64,000 nucleotides of DNA from positions 1-64,000 of the forward strand of contig NZ_JAAONZ010000021.1 in assembly GCF_011602365.1 (NCBI RefSeq), written 5' to 3'. The DNA comes from Pseudomaricurvus hydrocarbonicus (GTDB lineage: Bacteria > Pseudomonadota > Gammaproteobacteria > Pseudomonadales > Cellvibrionaceae). Shown here piece after piece: positions 9,819 to 18,976 of this stretch. The notes beneath the pieces are model-generated. The model had not been told where the DNA came from and searched no databases. It worked only from the letters and a program-made list of their open reading frames with translations. A program made the position numbers and the translations under genes. The stretch's first letter is position 1. The number at the start of each line of letters is the position of its first letter.

Positions 9819-10033
9819 TGCCATAAACGGGCTACACGGCCCCCGGCAACAACGTATTCGCAACCCACCGGTTGCCAAAACCTGAGCAGAGCAGCCGGAC
9901 TCACCCGCGGCTCCAATGACTCAAACCACCGACTACACTGTAAGGATAGGCTTCACGCTGGATTATCGGGTTGCACACCACCACGATTACCCCGTGACGG
10001 GACCGAACACCCTGAGCTCATGAACCAGGTTGT

Positions 10034-10131
10034 AAAGACGAGGTTTAGACCCAGAGTTTTAAAGACATAGTGTTAAATACCAGGCTTTAAAAATAAGGCT
10101 TTAACTAACAAAATTTTTAACGACAAGGTTT
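10034..10131 (+). repeat. Degenerate ~14-bp repeat array
   Basis: Seven consecutive units of 13-16 bases, each ending in a T-run and starting in an A-run: AAAGACGAGGTTT, AGACCCAGAGTTTT, AAAGACATAGTGTT, AAATACCAGGCTTT, AAAAATAAGGCTTT and two more irregular units. Approximate consensus AAAGACNAGGNTTT. Confidence 0.65.
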
Positions 10132-10157
10132 CAATAACCCAGATAAAACAATGTGTT

Positions 10158-10224
10158 AGCGACGTATTAACAACTTATTAACAGCTTGTTAATAACGTGT
10201 TAACACTCTATTAACAACAGGGTT
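10158..10224 (+). repeat. 11-bp repeat array (AACAnCTTaTT)
   Basis: Six head-to-tail units: AGCGACGTATT, AACAACTTATT, AACAGCTTGTT, AATAACGTGTT, AACACTCTATT and a final 12-base AACAACAGGGTT. The 11-base period is close to one DNA turn, so the T-A steps fall on one face of the helix. It ends 38 bases before the DUF4426 start codon. Confidence 0.7.
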
Positions 10225-10261
10225 ATAGGTTATAACCGTATTGATCTGCCCGGAGGCTCCC

Positions 10262-10741
10262 ATGACCACCTTTCTGCACGCCCTTCATCGGTTTCAGCGC
10301 AGCGGCTTCACCGCCCTGCTGTTATTGGTCAGTTTGTACCTCACCGCCTCAGCCACCCAGGCCGACAACCGGCCTTACCAGAGCTTCGGTGAGTACACGG
10401 TGCTGTTTACCGTATTCAACAGCAGCTTTATTCCACCGGAGGTCGCCAGCACCTACAACCTGACCCGCGGCAAAGGTCAGTCACTGGTCAATGTTGCCCT
10501 CATCAAAAGTAACACGGAAGGCAATACCAACGGCCTGCCCGCTGAGGTCAGCGGTAGCGTAACCAACCTCATGCAACAGCAAAAAAAGCTGGAATTCATT
10601 GAAATTAGTGAGCAAGACGCGGTCTATTATCTGGCCCCGTTGCGGGTGAGCAGCGAAGAAGTACTGCACTTCAACATTGAGGTGAAGCACAAGGGCAAAA
10701 CCTATCCGGTGAGTTTCAGTAAAAAACTCTATGCGGAATAG
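10262..10741 (+). CDS. DUF4426 secreted/periplasmic protein
   Basis: 159 residues from the ATG at 10262, chosen because GGAGG sits eight bases upstream. Signal peptide: hydrophobic stretch FTALLLLVSLYLTASATQA, then mature NRPYQSFGEYTVLFTVFNSS. The mature domain (SFGEYTVLFTVFNSSFIPPE, then YNLTRGKGQSLVNVAL) matches DUF4426, always found beside metW and rdgB in Pseudomonas-like genomes. Function unknown; probably a small beta-sandwich in the periplasm. Confidence 0.85.
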   Translation: MTTFLHALHRFQRSGFTALLLLVSLYLTASATQADNRPYQSFGEYTVLFTVFNSSFIPPEVASTYNLTRGKGQSLVNVALIKSNTEGNTNGLPAEVSGSVTNLMQQQKKLEFIEISEQDAVYYLAPLRVSSEEVLHFNIEVKHKGKTYPVSFSKKLYAE

Positions 10742-10752
10742 AAGACAGTAGC

Positions 10753-10815
10753 GAGTGACGAGTGACGAGTGACGAGTGACGAGTGACGAGTGACGAGTGA
10801 CGAGTGACGAGTGAC
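10753..10815 (+). repeat. Heptamer tandem repeat (GAGTGAC)x9
   Basis: Nine perfect copies of GAGTGAC starting 12 bases after the DUF4426 stop, preceded by CAGTAGC, the same lead-in as at 3329. Same orientation as the upstream gene. The largest perfect heptamer array in the window together with the one at 46908. Confidence 0.95.
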
Positions 10816-10878
10816 GATCATCGTGACTGACGCCCCGGGCTTGTGACAAAACCAATTGTATACGAAAAGACGTAAACC

Positions 10879-11496
10879 ATGAGTGAACACACGCAACGCA
10901 TCGTGCTGGCCAGCGGCAACGCTGGCAAGTTGAAAGAATTTCAGTCGCTGTTGACCGACTGTGGTCTGGAAGTGGTGCCGCAGTCGGAGTTTAACGTCAG
11001 TGACGCCGAGGAAACCGGTCTGAGCTTTGTCGAAAACGCGATCCTCAAGGCCCGGCACGCCTGTCGTGCAACCGGGCTGCCCGCCATTGCTGACGATTCC
11101 GGCCTGGAGGTCGACGCCCTGATGGGTAAGCCCGGTATTTATTCCTCGCGCTTTGCCGGAGTGGAGGGTGCCGAACGCGATAGCGCCAATAACGCCAAGC
11201 TCATCAACAGTCTGCAAGGGCTGACCCAGAAAGACCGCAGTGCCCGGTTTCAGTGTGTACTGGTCTACATGCGACACGCCGAAGACCCGACGCCGATCAT
11301 TTGTCAGGGCAGCTGGGAAGGTCAGATCCAGCACCAAATCAGCGGCGAGGGCGGCTTTGGCTACGACCCGCTATTTTATGTGCCCGAGCGCGATTGCAGT
11401 GCGGCCGAATTGAGCAAAGCCGACAAAAACAGCCTCAGTCATCGTGGCAAAGCCATGCAGTTGCTGCTGCAGACATTAACCGCCGCCGGGGAGTAG
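10879..11496 (+). CDS. rdgB: RdgB/HAM1 non-canonical purine NTP pyrophosphatase
   Basis: Hydrolyses dITP, XTP and ITP to the monophosphates, cleansing the nucleotide pool. 205 residues, normal length. Motifs: N-terminal VLASGNAGKLKEFQSLL, the active-site block AIADDSGLEVDAL (about 72-84), GFGYDPLFY and SHRGKAMQ near the C-terminus. Order rdgB-hemW is conserved. Confidence 0.96.
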   Translation: MSEHTQRIVLASGNAGKLKEFQSLLTDCGLEVVPQSEFNVSDAEETGLSFVENAILKARHACRATGLPAIADDSGLEVDALMGKPGIYSSRFAGVEGAERDSANNAKLINSLQGLTQKDRSARFQCVLVYMRHAEDPTPIICQGSWEGQIQHQISGEGGFGYDPLFYVPERDCSAAELSKADKNSLSHRGKAMQLLLQTLTAAGE

Positions 11497-11497
11497 A

Positions 11498-11523
11498 GCC
11501 CGTGATGGTCTTTAGTCACGGGC
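11498..11523 (+). terminator. Weak hairpin after rdgB
   Basis: Inverted repeat GCCCGTGA ... TCACGGGC with a 10-base loop directly after the rdgB stop. No strong T-run follows, so it may be a weak terminator or a processing/stability hairpin between rdgB and hemW. Confidence 0.45.
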
Positions 11524-11576
11524 ACACTCATTAATTATTTTTCGCCGCCTTTTCGCGAACCACACCAAGAATCTCC

Positions 11577-12746
11577 ATGCAACCATTACCCCCACTGTCC
11601 CTGGCAACACACTCTTTACCGCCGCTGTCGCTGTACCTTCATATCCCCTGGTGCGTTCGCAAATGCCCATACTGTGATTTCAACTCACACAAGGCCGGCA
11701 ATAGCCTGCCGGAAGCCGAGTATGTGGCAGCGGTGCTGGAAGACTTACAACAAAGCTTGCCACTGGTTCAGGGCAGAGTGCTGCACAGTATTTTCCTCGG
11801 TGGCGGCACACCAAGCCTGTTCAGCCCGACGGCCATTGGCGACCTGCTCGACGCCGCCGAGCAGCACATTGGCTTTGCCAACGATATCGAAATCACCATG
11901 GAGGCCAACCCGGGCACTTTCGAACAAGATAAATTTCGCGACTACCGGGCGGCAGGAATCAATCGCCTGTCGATTGGCATTCAAAGTTTTTCGGAATTGC
12001 ACCTGCAGCAACTGGGGCGTATTCACGGTGCCAGGGAGGCCTTGTCGGCCGTGGACATGGCCCGCAGCGCCGGTTTTGACAACATCAATCTGGATCTGAT
12101 GCACGGCTTACCCCAACAGACTCCGATCGATGCCGAACAGGATTTGCGCACCGCCATCGAACTCGGGCCGCAACACATCTCCTGGTATCAATTAACCATC
12201 GAGCCCAACACCGAATTTTACAGCCGCCCCCCAACCCTGCCGGTGGACGATGCCCTAGCCGATATCCAACAGGCGGGGGAGACCCTGCTTGGTGCCCACG
12301 GCTATCAACAGTATGAGGTGTCAGCCTATGCGCAGACAAACCGGCAATCGCGGCATAACCTCAACTATTGGCGTTTTGGCGATTACCTGGGGTTGGGCGC
12401 TGGCGCCCATGGTAAAATCACCCAACCCCGGCAACAGCGCATCCTGCGGCTGAACAAAACCCGCTTGCCGGATCATTATCTCGATGCCAACAAGTCCTTC
12501 ACCGCGCAACAGAAAGCGATCGCTGCGGAAGACTTGCCGCTGGAGTTTATGATGAATGTGCTGCGTCTGGTCGAAGGGGTTGACAGCAATTTGTGGCCGG
12601 CGCGCACAGGTTTACCCCTGCACATCCTCAATCCGATGCTGCAGAGCTTACGCAACCAGAAGTTGTTGCTGGACGACAACCAGCGCCTGGCGACTACCGC
12701 GCTGGGCCAGCGCTACCTGAACGAAGTGCTCGCCACCTTTATGTGA
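11577..12746 (+). CDS. hemW: HemW, radical-SAM haem chaperone
   Basis: 389-residue HemN-like radical SAM protein. The [4Fe-4S] triad is CxxxCxxC at residues 26, 30 and 33 (IPWCVRKCPYCDF). It lacks the longer HemN N-terminus, which fits HemW, a haem-binding protein rather than coproporphyrinogen dehydrogenase. GGGTPS and YEVSAYA motifs follow; the C-terminal HemN_C part contains FMMNVLRL. Last gene of the proC-metXW-rdgB run. Confidence 0.92.
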   Translation: MQPLPPLSLATHSLPPLSLYLHIPWCVRKCPYCDFNSHKAGNSLPEAEYVAAVLEDLQQSLPLVQGRVLHSIFLGGGTPSLFSPTAIGDLLDAAEQHIGFANDIEITMEANPGTFEQDKFRDYRAAGINRLSIGIQSFSELHLQQLGRIHGAREALSAVDMARSAGFDNINLDLMHGLPQQTPIDAEQDLRTAIELGPQHISWYQLTIEPNTEFYSRPPTLPVDDALADIQQAGETLLGAHGYQQYEVSAYAQTNRQSRHNLNYWRFGDYLGLGAGAHGKITQPRQQRILRLNKTRLPDHYLDANKSFTAQQKAIAAEDLPLEFMMNVLRLVEGVDSNLWPARTGLPLHILNPMLQSLRNQKLLLDDNQRLATTALGQRYLNEVLATFM

Positions 12747-12952
12747 CAACGGCGGCGCACCTGCAGGAAATCTCCTCAAGCGGACATTTTTTTGTTTATT
12801 CGCGGCTGAGCCATGTATGATTTAAACAACCAAAGCGGGTTTGGATACCCGGCTACCCAAAGAAAGGAATCCCCGGCGCTGCTACACTGAGCTAACTCAC
12901 AAGACGTTCGTTAAACAAAATATGTTGAACTGCAACGACGGTAGTCCCCAAG

Positions 12953-15376
12953 ATGTTTAACTTAAGCGATTATCGACGTCGAAACCCTATCGCCACCAAA
13001 TTGATGGTGCTGATCCTGCTGACCAGCTCCCTGTTTGCCCTCGGCGGCACCCTGCTGCAGCTTTATTACAGCTACCACGACGATGTGTCCGAACTGGAAA
13101 AGCGTCTCAATCAAGTCCGTATCAGCACCCTCCCCAGCATCACCAAAAGCCTCTGGGGGTTTGACGAAGAACAATTGAACGTACAAATTCGCAGTGTACT
13201 GGAAGTCGAAGACGTGGTTCAGGTCACGGTCGTGTGGCGCGACTGGAACAACCAGGAACAAGCCATGATGGCCAGCGCGCTTGAAACCGAGCAGGGCCTC
13301 GATGAAATGGATAAAGCCACACAGAATGTGTTAACGAAAGAATACCCTCTGGTTTACGCCTCCGATAACAGCCCCGACCAAACTCTCGGCACTCTGATTG
13401 TGGTCGCCAGCCTCGACCGTGTGTATCAAAAGCTCTGGTCTCGCGCCGGTTACATTGGCCTGGTACAGGGCTTCACAACGCTGATTGTGTGCCTGTTTAT
13501 TTTACTGCTGGTGCGCTTTCTGTTGACTCGGCACATGGACACCATCGCGGCCTATGCCCGTCAGCTGAACCTGGAAAAACTGGGTATCGGCTTAAAGCTC
13601 AAACGCAACAAACCCATCGATGCCGCCCCCGACGAACTCGACAATGTCGTCTCGGCCATTAACCAGATGCGCGAATCACTGCTGGAAGATATTGAGAGAC
13701 GCCGCAGCATGGAAGCCGCTTTGCTGGCCGAGAAAGAAGAGAAACTCATCAGTCGCCGCGAGCAGGCTGCTGCTGAACAAGCCAATAAAGCCAAGAGTCA
13801 GTTTCTGGCCACCATGAGCCACGAAATCCGCACGCCGATGAACGGTGTCATTGGCATGGTGGAGTTATTGCGCGATACACCACTGAACAACAATCAACAA
13901 CATTATCTGGATGTCATCCACCGCTCCGGGGAAACTCTGCTGACGATCATCAACGACATTCTCGATTACTCCAAAATTGAAGCCGGTAAAATGGACCTTG
14001 AGACCGTGCCGTTTAACCTCGAAGAATTGATTGAAGATTGCGTGCAACTGTTCGGCGCCACCGCCAATAAACGTCACATTGAGCTGGTCGGCAGCGTCAC
14101 TCCGACCACCCCTGTCCAGGTCGTCGGTGACCCCACCCGTTTGCGACAGATTCTGATCAACCTGGTTGGCAATGCGTTCAAATTTACCAATGAAGGTTGC
14201 ATCTGCATCACAGCCCAACGGGAGCCTGAAACCGACCTCGATCACCCGGTGATCCGTTTTTCCATTACCGACAGCGGTATTGGCATTTCCCATGAGGCCC
14301 AACAAAAACTGTTTCAGTCATTCAGCCAGGCGGACGGCTCCACCACCCGCAAATACGGCGGTACCGGATTGGGGCTGGCCATTTGCAAACGTCTGGCGGA
14401 ATTGATGGGCGGCGAAGTCGGTGTACACAGCAGGGAAGGTGAGGGGTCAACATTTTGGTTTACCGTCCGCTTTGATCTCGCCGCAGAGACGGAAGATGGC
14501 AGCATCAGAGTCGTGCCCTCGCTGGCCGGCAAACATCTGTTAATCGTGGAAGACAATTTGCCCCTGTGCGAAATCCTCGGCTATCACGGGCAAAGCTGGG
14601 GCATGCATGTACAACAGGCCCACACGGCGGCAGAAGCGCTGCAAACCATTCAACAGCGCCGCGACCATCAGCAACCGGACTTTGACTTTATCTCGCTGGA
14701 TTACCAGCTCAGTGATCAGAACGGCATTGAACTGGCCGGCAATATTTTGACCCGTTTCGACAATTATCCCGCCCACATGTTTTTACTGACCGCCTCTGAC
14801 ACCCCGTTTAGTCACGACATTTTGTCGCAGAAACACATCCAAAAAGTCATGCGCAAACCGGTATCCCCGAAAAAATTACGTGATCTGCTGGCGGATTTAC
14901 TCGGCCATAAAAGCCTGATCCCTCTGGAAACTGAAGAAACTAATGTCACGTCCAACTTCTCCAACCTTCATATACTGGTGGCTGAAGACAACACGGTGAA
15001 CCAAATGGTGATCAAGGGATTACTGGGCAAGCTACACATAACCCCTGACATCGTCGAAAACGGTCTCCAGGCCTGGGAGCATTGCCAGAACAGTGACAAG
15101 CCCTACGATTTAATTTTTATGGATTGCGAAATGCCCGAAATGGACGGTTTCGAAGCGACGCGCCGCATCCGTCACTACGAAAAGAACCACGATCTGGAAG
15201 CCACTCCGATTGTGGCTCTCACCGCTCACGCGATGGAAGAGCACCGCGAAATGGTGTATGCCTGCGGCATGAATTACTTTCTTTGCAAGCCGATCACCCT
15301 GGCGGAACTGCGCACGGCATTTGAAAAACTCGGACTCTCCAAGTCTGCGGAACAAGCGTCATCGACGTTTGATTAG
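12953..15376 (+). CDS. Membrane hybrid sensor histidine kinase (HK-REC-REC)
   Basis: 807 residues. Order: TM1 (about 17-39), periplasmic sensor of about 125 residues containing [12 protein letters not shown]2 (about 168-190), HAMP-like linker and coiled coil to about 280, HisKA with [14 protein letters not shown] (His about 290), HATPase with N box [13 protein letters not shown] and [12 protein letters not shown], then two receivers. REC1 starts LLIVEDN near 523 and has a possible acceptor Asp in [12 protein letters not shown]2 starts [11 protein letters not shown] near 673 with the acceptor in [13 protein letters not shown]. No Hpt domain, so the relay must use another protein. GacS/BarA-like layout but not assignable to a known system. 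No response-regulator partner beside it. Confidence 0.88.
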   Translation: MFNLSDYRRRNPIATKLMVLILLTSSLFALGGTLLQLYYSYHDDVSELEKRLNQVRISTLPSITKSLWGFDEEQLNVQIRSVLEVEDVVQVTVVWRDWNNQEQAMMASALETEQGLDEMDKATQNVLTKEYPLVYASDNSPDQTLGTLIVVASLDRVYQKLWSRAGYIGLVQGFTTLIVCLFILLLVRFLLTRHMDTIAAYARQLNLEKLGIGLKLKRNKPIDAAPDELDNVVSAINQMRESLLEDIERRRSMEAALLAEKEEKLISRREQAAAEQANKAKSQFLATMSHEIRTPMNGVIGMVELLRDTPLNNNQQHYLDVIHRSGETLLTIINDILDYSKIEAGKMDLETVPFNLEELIEDCVQLFGATANKRHIELVGSVTPTTPVQVVGDPTRLRQILINLVGNAFKFTNEGCICITAQREPETDLDHPVIRFSITDSGIGISHEAQQKLFQSFSQADGSTTRKYGGTGLGLAICKRLAELMGGEVGVHSREGEGSTFWFTVRFDLAAETEDGSIRVVPSLAGKHLLIVEDNLPLCEILGYHGQSWGMHVQQAHTAAEALQTIQQRRDHQQPDFDFISLDYQLSDQNGIELAGNILTRFDNYPAHMFLLTASDTPFSHDILSQKHIQKVMRKPVSPKKLRDLLADLLGHKSLIPLETEETNVTSNFSNLHILVAEDNTVNQMVIKGLLGKLHITPDIVENGLQAWEHCQNSDKPYDLIFMDCEMPEMDGFEATRRIRHYEKNHDLEATPIVALTAHAMEEHREMVYACGMNYFLCKPITLAELRTAFEKLGLSKSAEQASSTFD

Positions 15377-15873
15377 GGCCCTCTGCGGCGGCCGTCTCTT
15401 ATCAACGCAACCCACCCGGAGTGGCGAGCCGGCACACTGTGCCTTCTCGTACGGCCAAATCCAAAGCCATTATTGCAAGGAGTGTAGTGCCAACTGCCGG
15501 GGCTTTAGGCCAAGCGGCAATCGGCCGGTACCGGTCTGCAAATCCAGCGGGTAATCCCCAGCAGAATGGGCATTTGCGTATGTCAGCCCCTCGCTGATAC
15601 ACGCTTGCCGTCTTGGTGATTCCCTCACTGCCACCCCTGGAGCATCTAACCGGCCGCCAACCACGGTGGCCGGCGGCAAGGGCGCTGCGAGTTGCGCCTT
15701 GCCGGGGTCCGCAACTTGTGCGTCCCCTTGCGCCGACTGGGTCCGCCACAACAGGGTCCGCCAGGCAACAGCTCCCATCCGTCCAGCCGGCTCTGTCCGC
15801 ACGCTCTCAACCCGCTGTGTTTGGCCCGCGCCCGCCGCTTTAACGCCACTCAGGTAACCCATCGGTCTTATAT

Positions 15874-15961
15874 GCCTTAAGCTAGCGGCCGGTTTGCCTT
15901 AAGTCGGCGACCGGTTTGCCTTAAGCCAAGGGCCAGTTTGCCTTAGGCCGGCGGCCTGTTT
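15874..15961 (+). repeat. 22-bp tandem repeat, four copies
   Basis: Four head-to-tail units starting GCCTTAAG or GCCTTAGG and ending in GGTTT, AGTTT or TGTTT at 15874, 15896, 15918 and 15940. The 22-base period is two helical turns. Non-coding, upstream of trxA. Confidence 0.9.
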
Positions 15962-16015
15962 GCAGGACTCTTGATGCCTATTTGACCTAAATAGTCGCTC
16001 ATTGTGCCCCAACGC

Positions 16016-16044
16016 TTGAGTGTTGCTGCTGCAGTTATTATCAT
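16016..16044 (+). promoter_or_regulatory. Candidate sigma-70 promoter of trxA
   Basis: TTGAGT (16016-16021), a 17-base spacer, then TATCAT (16039-16044); four and five matches to the consensus hexamers. About 65 bases upstream of the trxA ATG. Prediction by eye. Confidence 0.45.
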
Positions 16045-16113
16045 CCGTGGTCTTTATTTCGTGTTTGTTGTAATTTTGCAGCTAGCGCAACCGTCCCTCT
16101 CAGGAGAAAGATT

Positions 16114-16440
16114 ATGAGTAACAGCATCGTTCACGTAACTGATGCCAGCTTTGAGGCTGAAGTCCTTAATGCTGAAGGCCCCGTACTGGTTGATTTTTGG
16201 GCAGAGTGGTGTGGCCCCTGCAAAATGATTGCACCCGTTCTGGATGAACTTTCCGGAGAATACGACGGCAAGATTAAAATTTGTAAAATGGATGTAGATG
16301 CCAACCAGGGAACCCCGGGTAAGTTCAACATCCGCGGCATCCCCACCCTGATTATTTTCAAGGGCGGTAATGCGGAAGCCACCAAAGTCGGTGCTCTGTC
16401 CAAGGCCCAGCTGGTCGAATTCATCGACGGCAGCCTCTAA
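16114..16440 (+). CDS. trxA: Thioredoxin 1
   Basis: 108-residue cytoplasmic thioredoxin, the general disulphide reductant. Redox motif WCGPCK with Cys33 and Cys36, conserved [18 protein letters not shown], cis-proline in IRGIPTL, and GALSKAQL at the end. Strong AGGAGAAAG ribosome site. trxA upstream of rho is conserved in gammaproteobacteria. Confidence 0.98.
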   Translation: MSNSIVHVTDASFEAEVLNAEGPVLVDFWAEWCGPCKMIAPVLDELSGEYDGKIKICKMDVDANQGTPGKFNIRGIPTLIIFKGGNAEATKVGALSKAQLVEFIDGSL

Positions 16441-16595
16441 AACGGTAACCGGTTTCCACGGTTCAGTCCGATTCGAGTCCACGTCTGCAGCAGCGACAAG
16501 TGCGACAGTACCCCTGCAGACGCAGACTCGATAGGACATCAAACTCAATGGTGGCCGCAAACTTCAAGCTCGAACGTAGTGTCAACTCGAACCTC

Positions 16596-16647
16596 GTCGC
16601 AAAACGCGGTCTCAAAAAGTAGTCGCAAAACGTAGCCTCAAGAAGTC
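16596..16647 (+). repeat. 26-bp tandem duplication
   Basis: Two adjacent units both starting GTCGCAAAACG, at 16596-16621 and 16622-16647, differing at five positions. Lies downstream of trxA in non-coding DNA. Confidence 0.8.
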
Positions 16648-16717
16648 TGCAAGCAGCCCCAAAAGGGTGGCCTACAAGAGGGCGGGTAAAAAATTTAACC
16701 CGGTGGTTGTTTTAATT

Positions 16718-16746
16718 TTGCACAGTCAGATTTTTATCGCTATACT
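16718..16746 (+). promoter_or_regulatory. Sigma-70 promoter, probably for rho
   Basis: TTGCAC (16718-16723), exactly 17 bases, then TATACT (16741-16746): four of six and five of six consensus matches with ideal spacing. Predicted start near 16753, giving a rho leader of roughly 490 bases. Confidence 0.65.
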
Positions 16747-17240
16747 GACCCCATCAATTTGGTCGTCTGGCCAGCCGTCTTGTCCCAACTTCGTATTGCA
16801 CCACACCTATCCAAGTTGGCATAAAGCAAGAGATCACAAGAAACCCTGACCAGACATATTCCCAGAACCTTCTTTTACGACTTCTGTACCTACCATTCTC
16901 CATACGCTGATTCCCCTTGGGATCACTCTATCTATCGTTGGATTCTAGGTAGCCTATACACAGTGTTGTAAAGCTTTCTGACAGGCACCAAAGCGTGGTT
17001 AACCATGATTGGGTGCTCTGGCATAGAACAGACTGAGAATAAAATTAAGTTAGACACTTGTGAGTAGACATAAAACAACAGGCATAACAACGAGAAGCAG
17101 GAATGCTTTCCACGCTTAAGCCCGCTAATCAAGAAATAGGCTATCCCATTATTCCCCAACACATCATTTATTGGTGCTGCATTAACGCTGCCCATTCCAT
17201 TCATTCCCCAAAAAGACGCCAACTGTCTCAATAAGAGCTT

Positions 17241-18500
17241 ATGAACCTAACCGACCTGAAAACAAAACCCATTGAAGAACTGATCGCCATTGCCAAAGAA
17301 ATGGGCATGGAGAACCTGGCCCGCTCCCGCAAGCAGGACATCATCTTTAATATTCTCAAACGCCACGCCAAGAGCGGTGAAGACATATACGGCGACGGCG
17401 TACTTGAGATCCTTCAGGATGGCTTTGGATTCCTGCGTTCCGCAGACAGTTCCTACTTGGCCGGCCCGGACGATATTTATGTCTCGCCGAGCCAGATACG
17501 CCGCTTTAACCTGCGCACCGGCGATACCATAGAGGGTAAAATCCGTCCACCTAAAGACGGTGAACGCTATTTCGCCATGCTCAAAGTTAACCAGATTAAC
17601 TTTGATAAGCCGGAAAACTCCAAGAACAAAATTCTGTTTGAAAACCTCACGCCGCTGTTCCCCAATGAGCGCATGGTGTTGGAAGCCGGCAACGGTTCCA
17701 CCGAGGATTTAACCGGTCGCATCATTGATTTGATCGCTCCCATCGGCAAAGGCCAGCGCGGTCTGATCGTCGCTCCGCCGAAAGCCGGTAAGACCATCAT
17801 GATGCAGAACATCGCCCAGGCCATCACGCGCAACAACCCAGAATGTCATCTGATCGTATTGCTGATCGATGAACGTCCGGAAGAAGTGACCGAGATGCAA
17901 CGCTCAGTACGCGGCGAAGTGGTTGCTTCTACCTTTGATGAGCCCCCCGCTCGTCACGTTCAGGTGGCCGAAATGGTCATCGAAAAAGCCAAGCGTTTGG
18001 TGGAACACAAAAAAGACGTCATCATCCTGCTGGATTCCATTACCCGCCTGGCCCGTGCCTACAACACCATCGTGCCTTCCTCCGGTAAAGTGCTGACCGG
18101 TGGTGTGGATGCCCATGCGCTGGAGCGCCCGAAACGCTTCTTTGGTGCCGCCCGTAACATCGAAGAGGGCGGTAGCCTGTCCATCGTTGCCACCGCACTG
18201 GTCGACACCGGTTCGAAAATGGACGAGGTTATTTATGAAGAGTTTAAAGGTACCGGCAATCAGGAATTGCATCTGGATCGCAAGATCGCTGAAAAGCGTG
18301 TCTACCCTGCCATCAACATCCGCAAGTCTGGTACCCGCCGCGAAGATTTGCTGATGCGCGAAGAAGAGCTGCAACGTGTGTGGATTCTGCGCAAATTGTT
18401 GCACGACATGGAAGATACCAGTGCCACTGAATTTCTGGTCGACAAACTCAAAGACTTCAAATCCAACGACGAGTTTTTCTTGTCCATGAAGCGCAAATAA
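17241..18500 (+). CDS. rho: Transcription termination factor Rho
   Basis: Hexameric RNA-dependent ATPase/helicase that ends transcription at rut sites. 419 residues, the E. coli length. N-terminal [15 protein letters not shown] helix bundle, RNA-binding OSB domain with [16 protein letters not shown], Walker A APPKAGKT (about 178-185), [14 protein letters not shown]-loop [16 protein letters not shown]-like block and R-loop [20 protein letters not shown]. Single gene with its own promoter and a strong terminator. Confidence 0.99.
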   Translation: MNLTDLKTKPIEELIAIAKEMGMENLARSRKQDIIFNILKRHAKSGEDIYGDGVLEILQDGFGFLRSADSSYLAGPDDIYVSPSQIRRFNLRTGDTIEGKIRPPKDGERYFAMLKVNQINFDKPENSKNKILFENLTPLFPNERMVLEAGNGSTEDLTGRIIDLIAPIGKGQRGLIVAPPKAGKTIMMQNIAQAITRNNPECHLIVLLIDERPEEVTEMQRSVRGEVVASTFDEPPARHVQVAEMVIEKAKRLVEHKKDVIILLDSITRLARAYNTIVPSSGKVLTGGVDAHALERPKRFFGAARNIEEGGSLSIVATALVDTGSKMDEVIYEEFKGTGNQELHLDRKIAEKRVYPAINIRKSGTRREDLLMREEELQRVWILRKLLHDMEDTSATEFLVDKLKDFKSNDEFFLSMKRK

Positions 18501-18570
18501 TGCGAACACAGGCAAAGTGTGCGGATAACACTTTGCCTTAACCTCGCAAGCTGATTGATTGCGCCACCCC

Positions 18571-18599
18571 AAAAGCCCTGTTGTGTCAGGGCTTTTTTG
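18571..18599 (+). terminator. Rho-independent terminator of rho
   Basis: AAAAGCCCTG - TTGTGT - CAGGGCTTTTTT: six G/C pairs extended by A-U pairs and a T-run. About 70 bases after the rho stop. Confidence 0.9.
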
Positions 18600-18976
18600 T
18601 TTCTGTCATAACATTAATTAACGCGCCGAGCCGAGAATTGAAAATCCTTCAATGAAAGTGGACTCAATAGTCATTTCTCACACGACCTCAGACCTAAGGT
18701 TTTATTGCCTAAATACCAAAAAAACAAAAAAGACCAAACGGTCTATCCTAAAAAAAATATAATTTAAGAAAAATTAAACTCAAGCCTATCCTCTCTCCAT
18801 CATTTACTTCTCTCTCTCGCTCCCTATAATCGCCGGCGAATTAAAAGTAGCGCAGAAATCCACCAAATCACACCGTGTCGTGCCACAAGCACACGGGCTC
18901 CCGTGAGCCCGTCCTGGTAACACCTGCCGAACAAACACCGTCAAATCAAGTCGATGAATACACAGAGAGAACACTG
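18600..18976. other. AT-rich upstream region of fadL-type gene
   Basis: About 375 bases with strongly raised A+T content around 18690-18800, including poly-A stretches and a small dyad AGACC-AAAC-GGTCT-like element near 18731-18745. Probably the promoter/operator region of the outer-membrane protein gene. No FadR- or PsrA-type operator could be recognised with confidence. Confidence 0.5.

Larger units (their letters stand above)
9819..10261. other. Intergenic region with two phased AT-rich arrays
   Basis: About 440 non-coding bases between metW and the DUF4426 gene. The second half is unusually AT-rich for this window and is built of two adjacent degenerate repeat arrays, described separately at 10034-10131 and 10158-10224. 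No gene supported. Confidence 0.6.
15377..16113. other. 737-bp GC-rich intergenic region before trxA
   Basis: No gene supported: the long open frames here on both strands have low-complexity, family-less translations. It ends with a 4 x 22-bp tandem repeat (15874-15961) and the trxA promoter region. The body (15400-15850) is GC-rich and could be a decayed gene or structured non-coding DNA. Confidence 0.5.
16441..17240. other. 800-bp trxA-rho intergenic region and rho leader
   Basis: Contains a 26-bp tandem duplication (16596-16647), a good sigma-70 promoter (16718-16746) and then about 490 bases of leader before rho. Within the leader, GCACC at 16985 pairs with GGTGC at 17012 around a TGGTTAACCA palindrome (16996-17005). 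No small gene is supported. A long leader fits the known transcriptional autoregulation of rho. Confidence 0.6.

Noticed and set aside
10753-10815. Transposon end or REP element
   Set aside because: No inverted repeat, no target duplication and no transposase; a pure heptamer microsatellite.
15470-15862. Minus-strand open frame in the gap before trxA
   Set aside because: Low-complexity translation, no ribosome site, and the region is equally open in several other frames because of high GC content.
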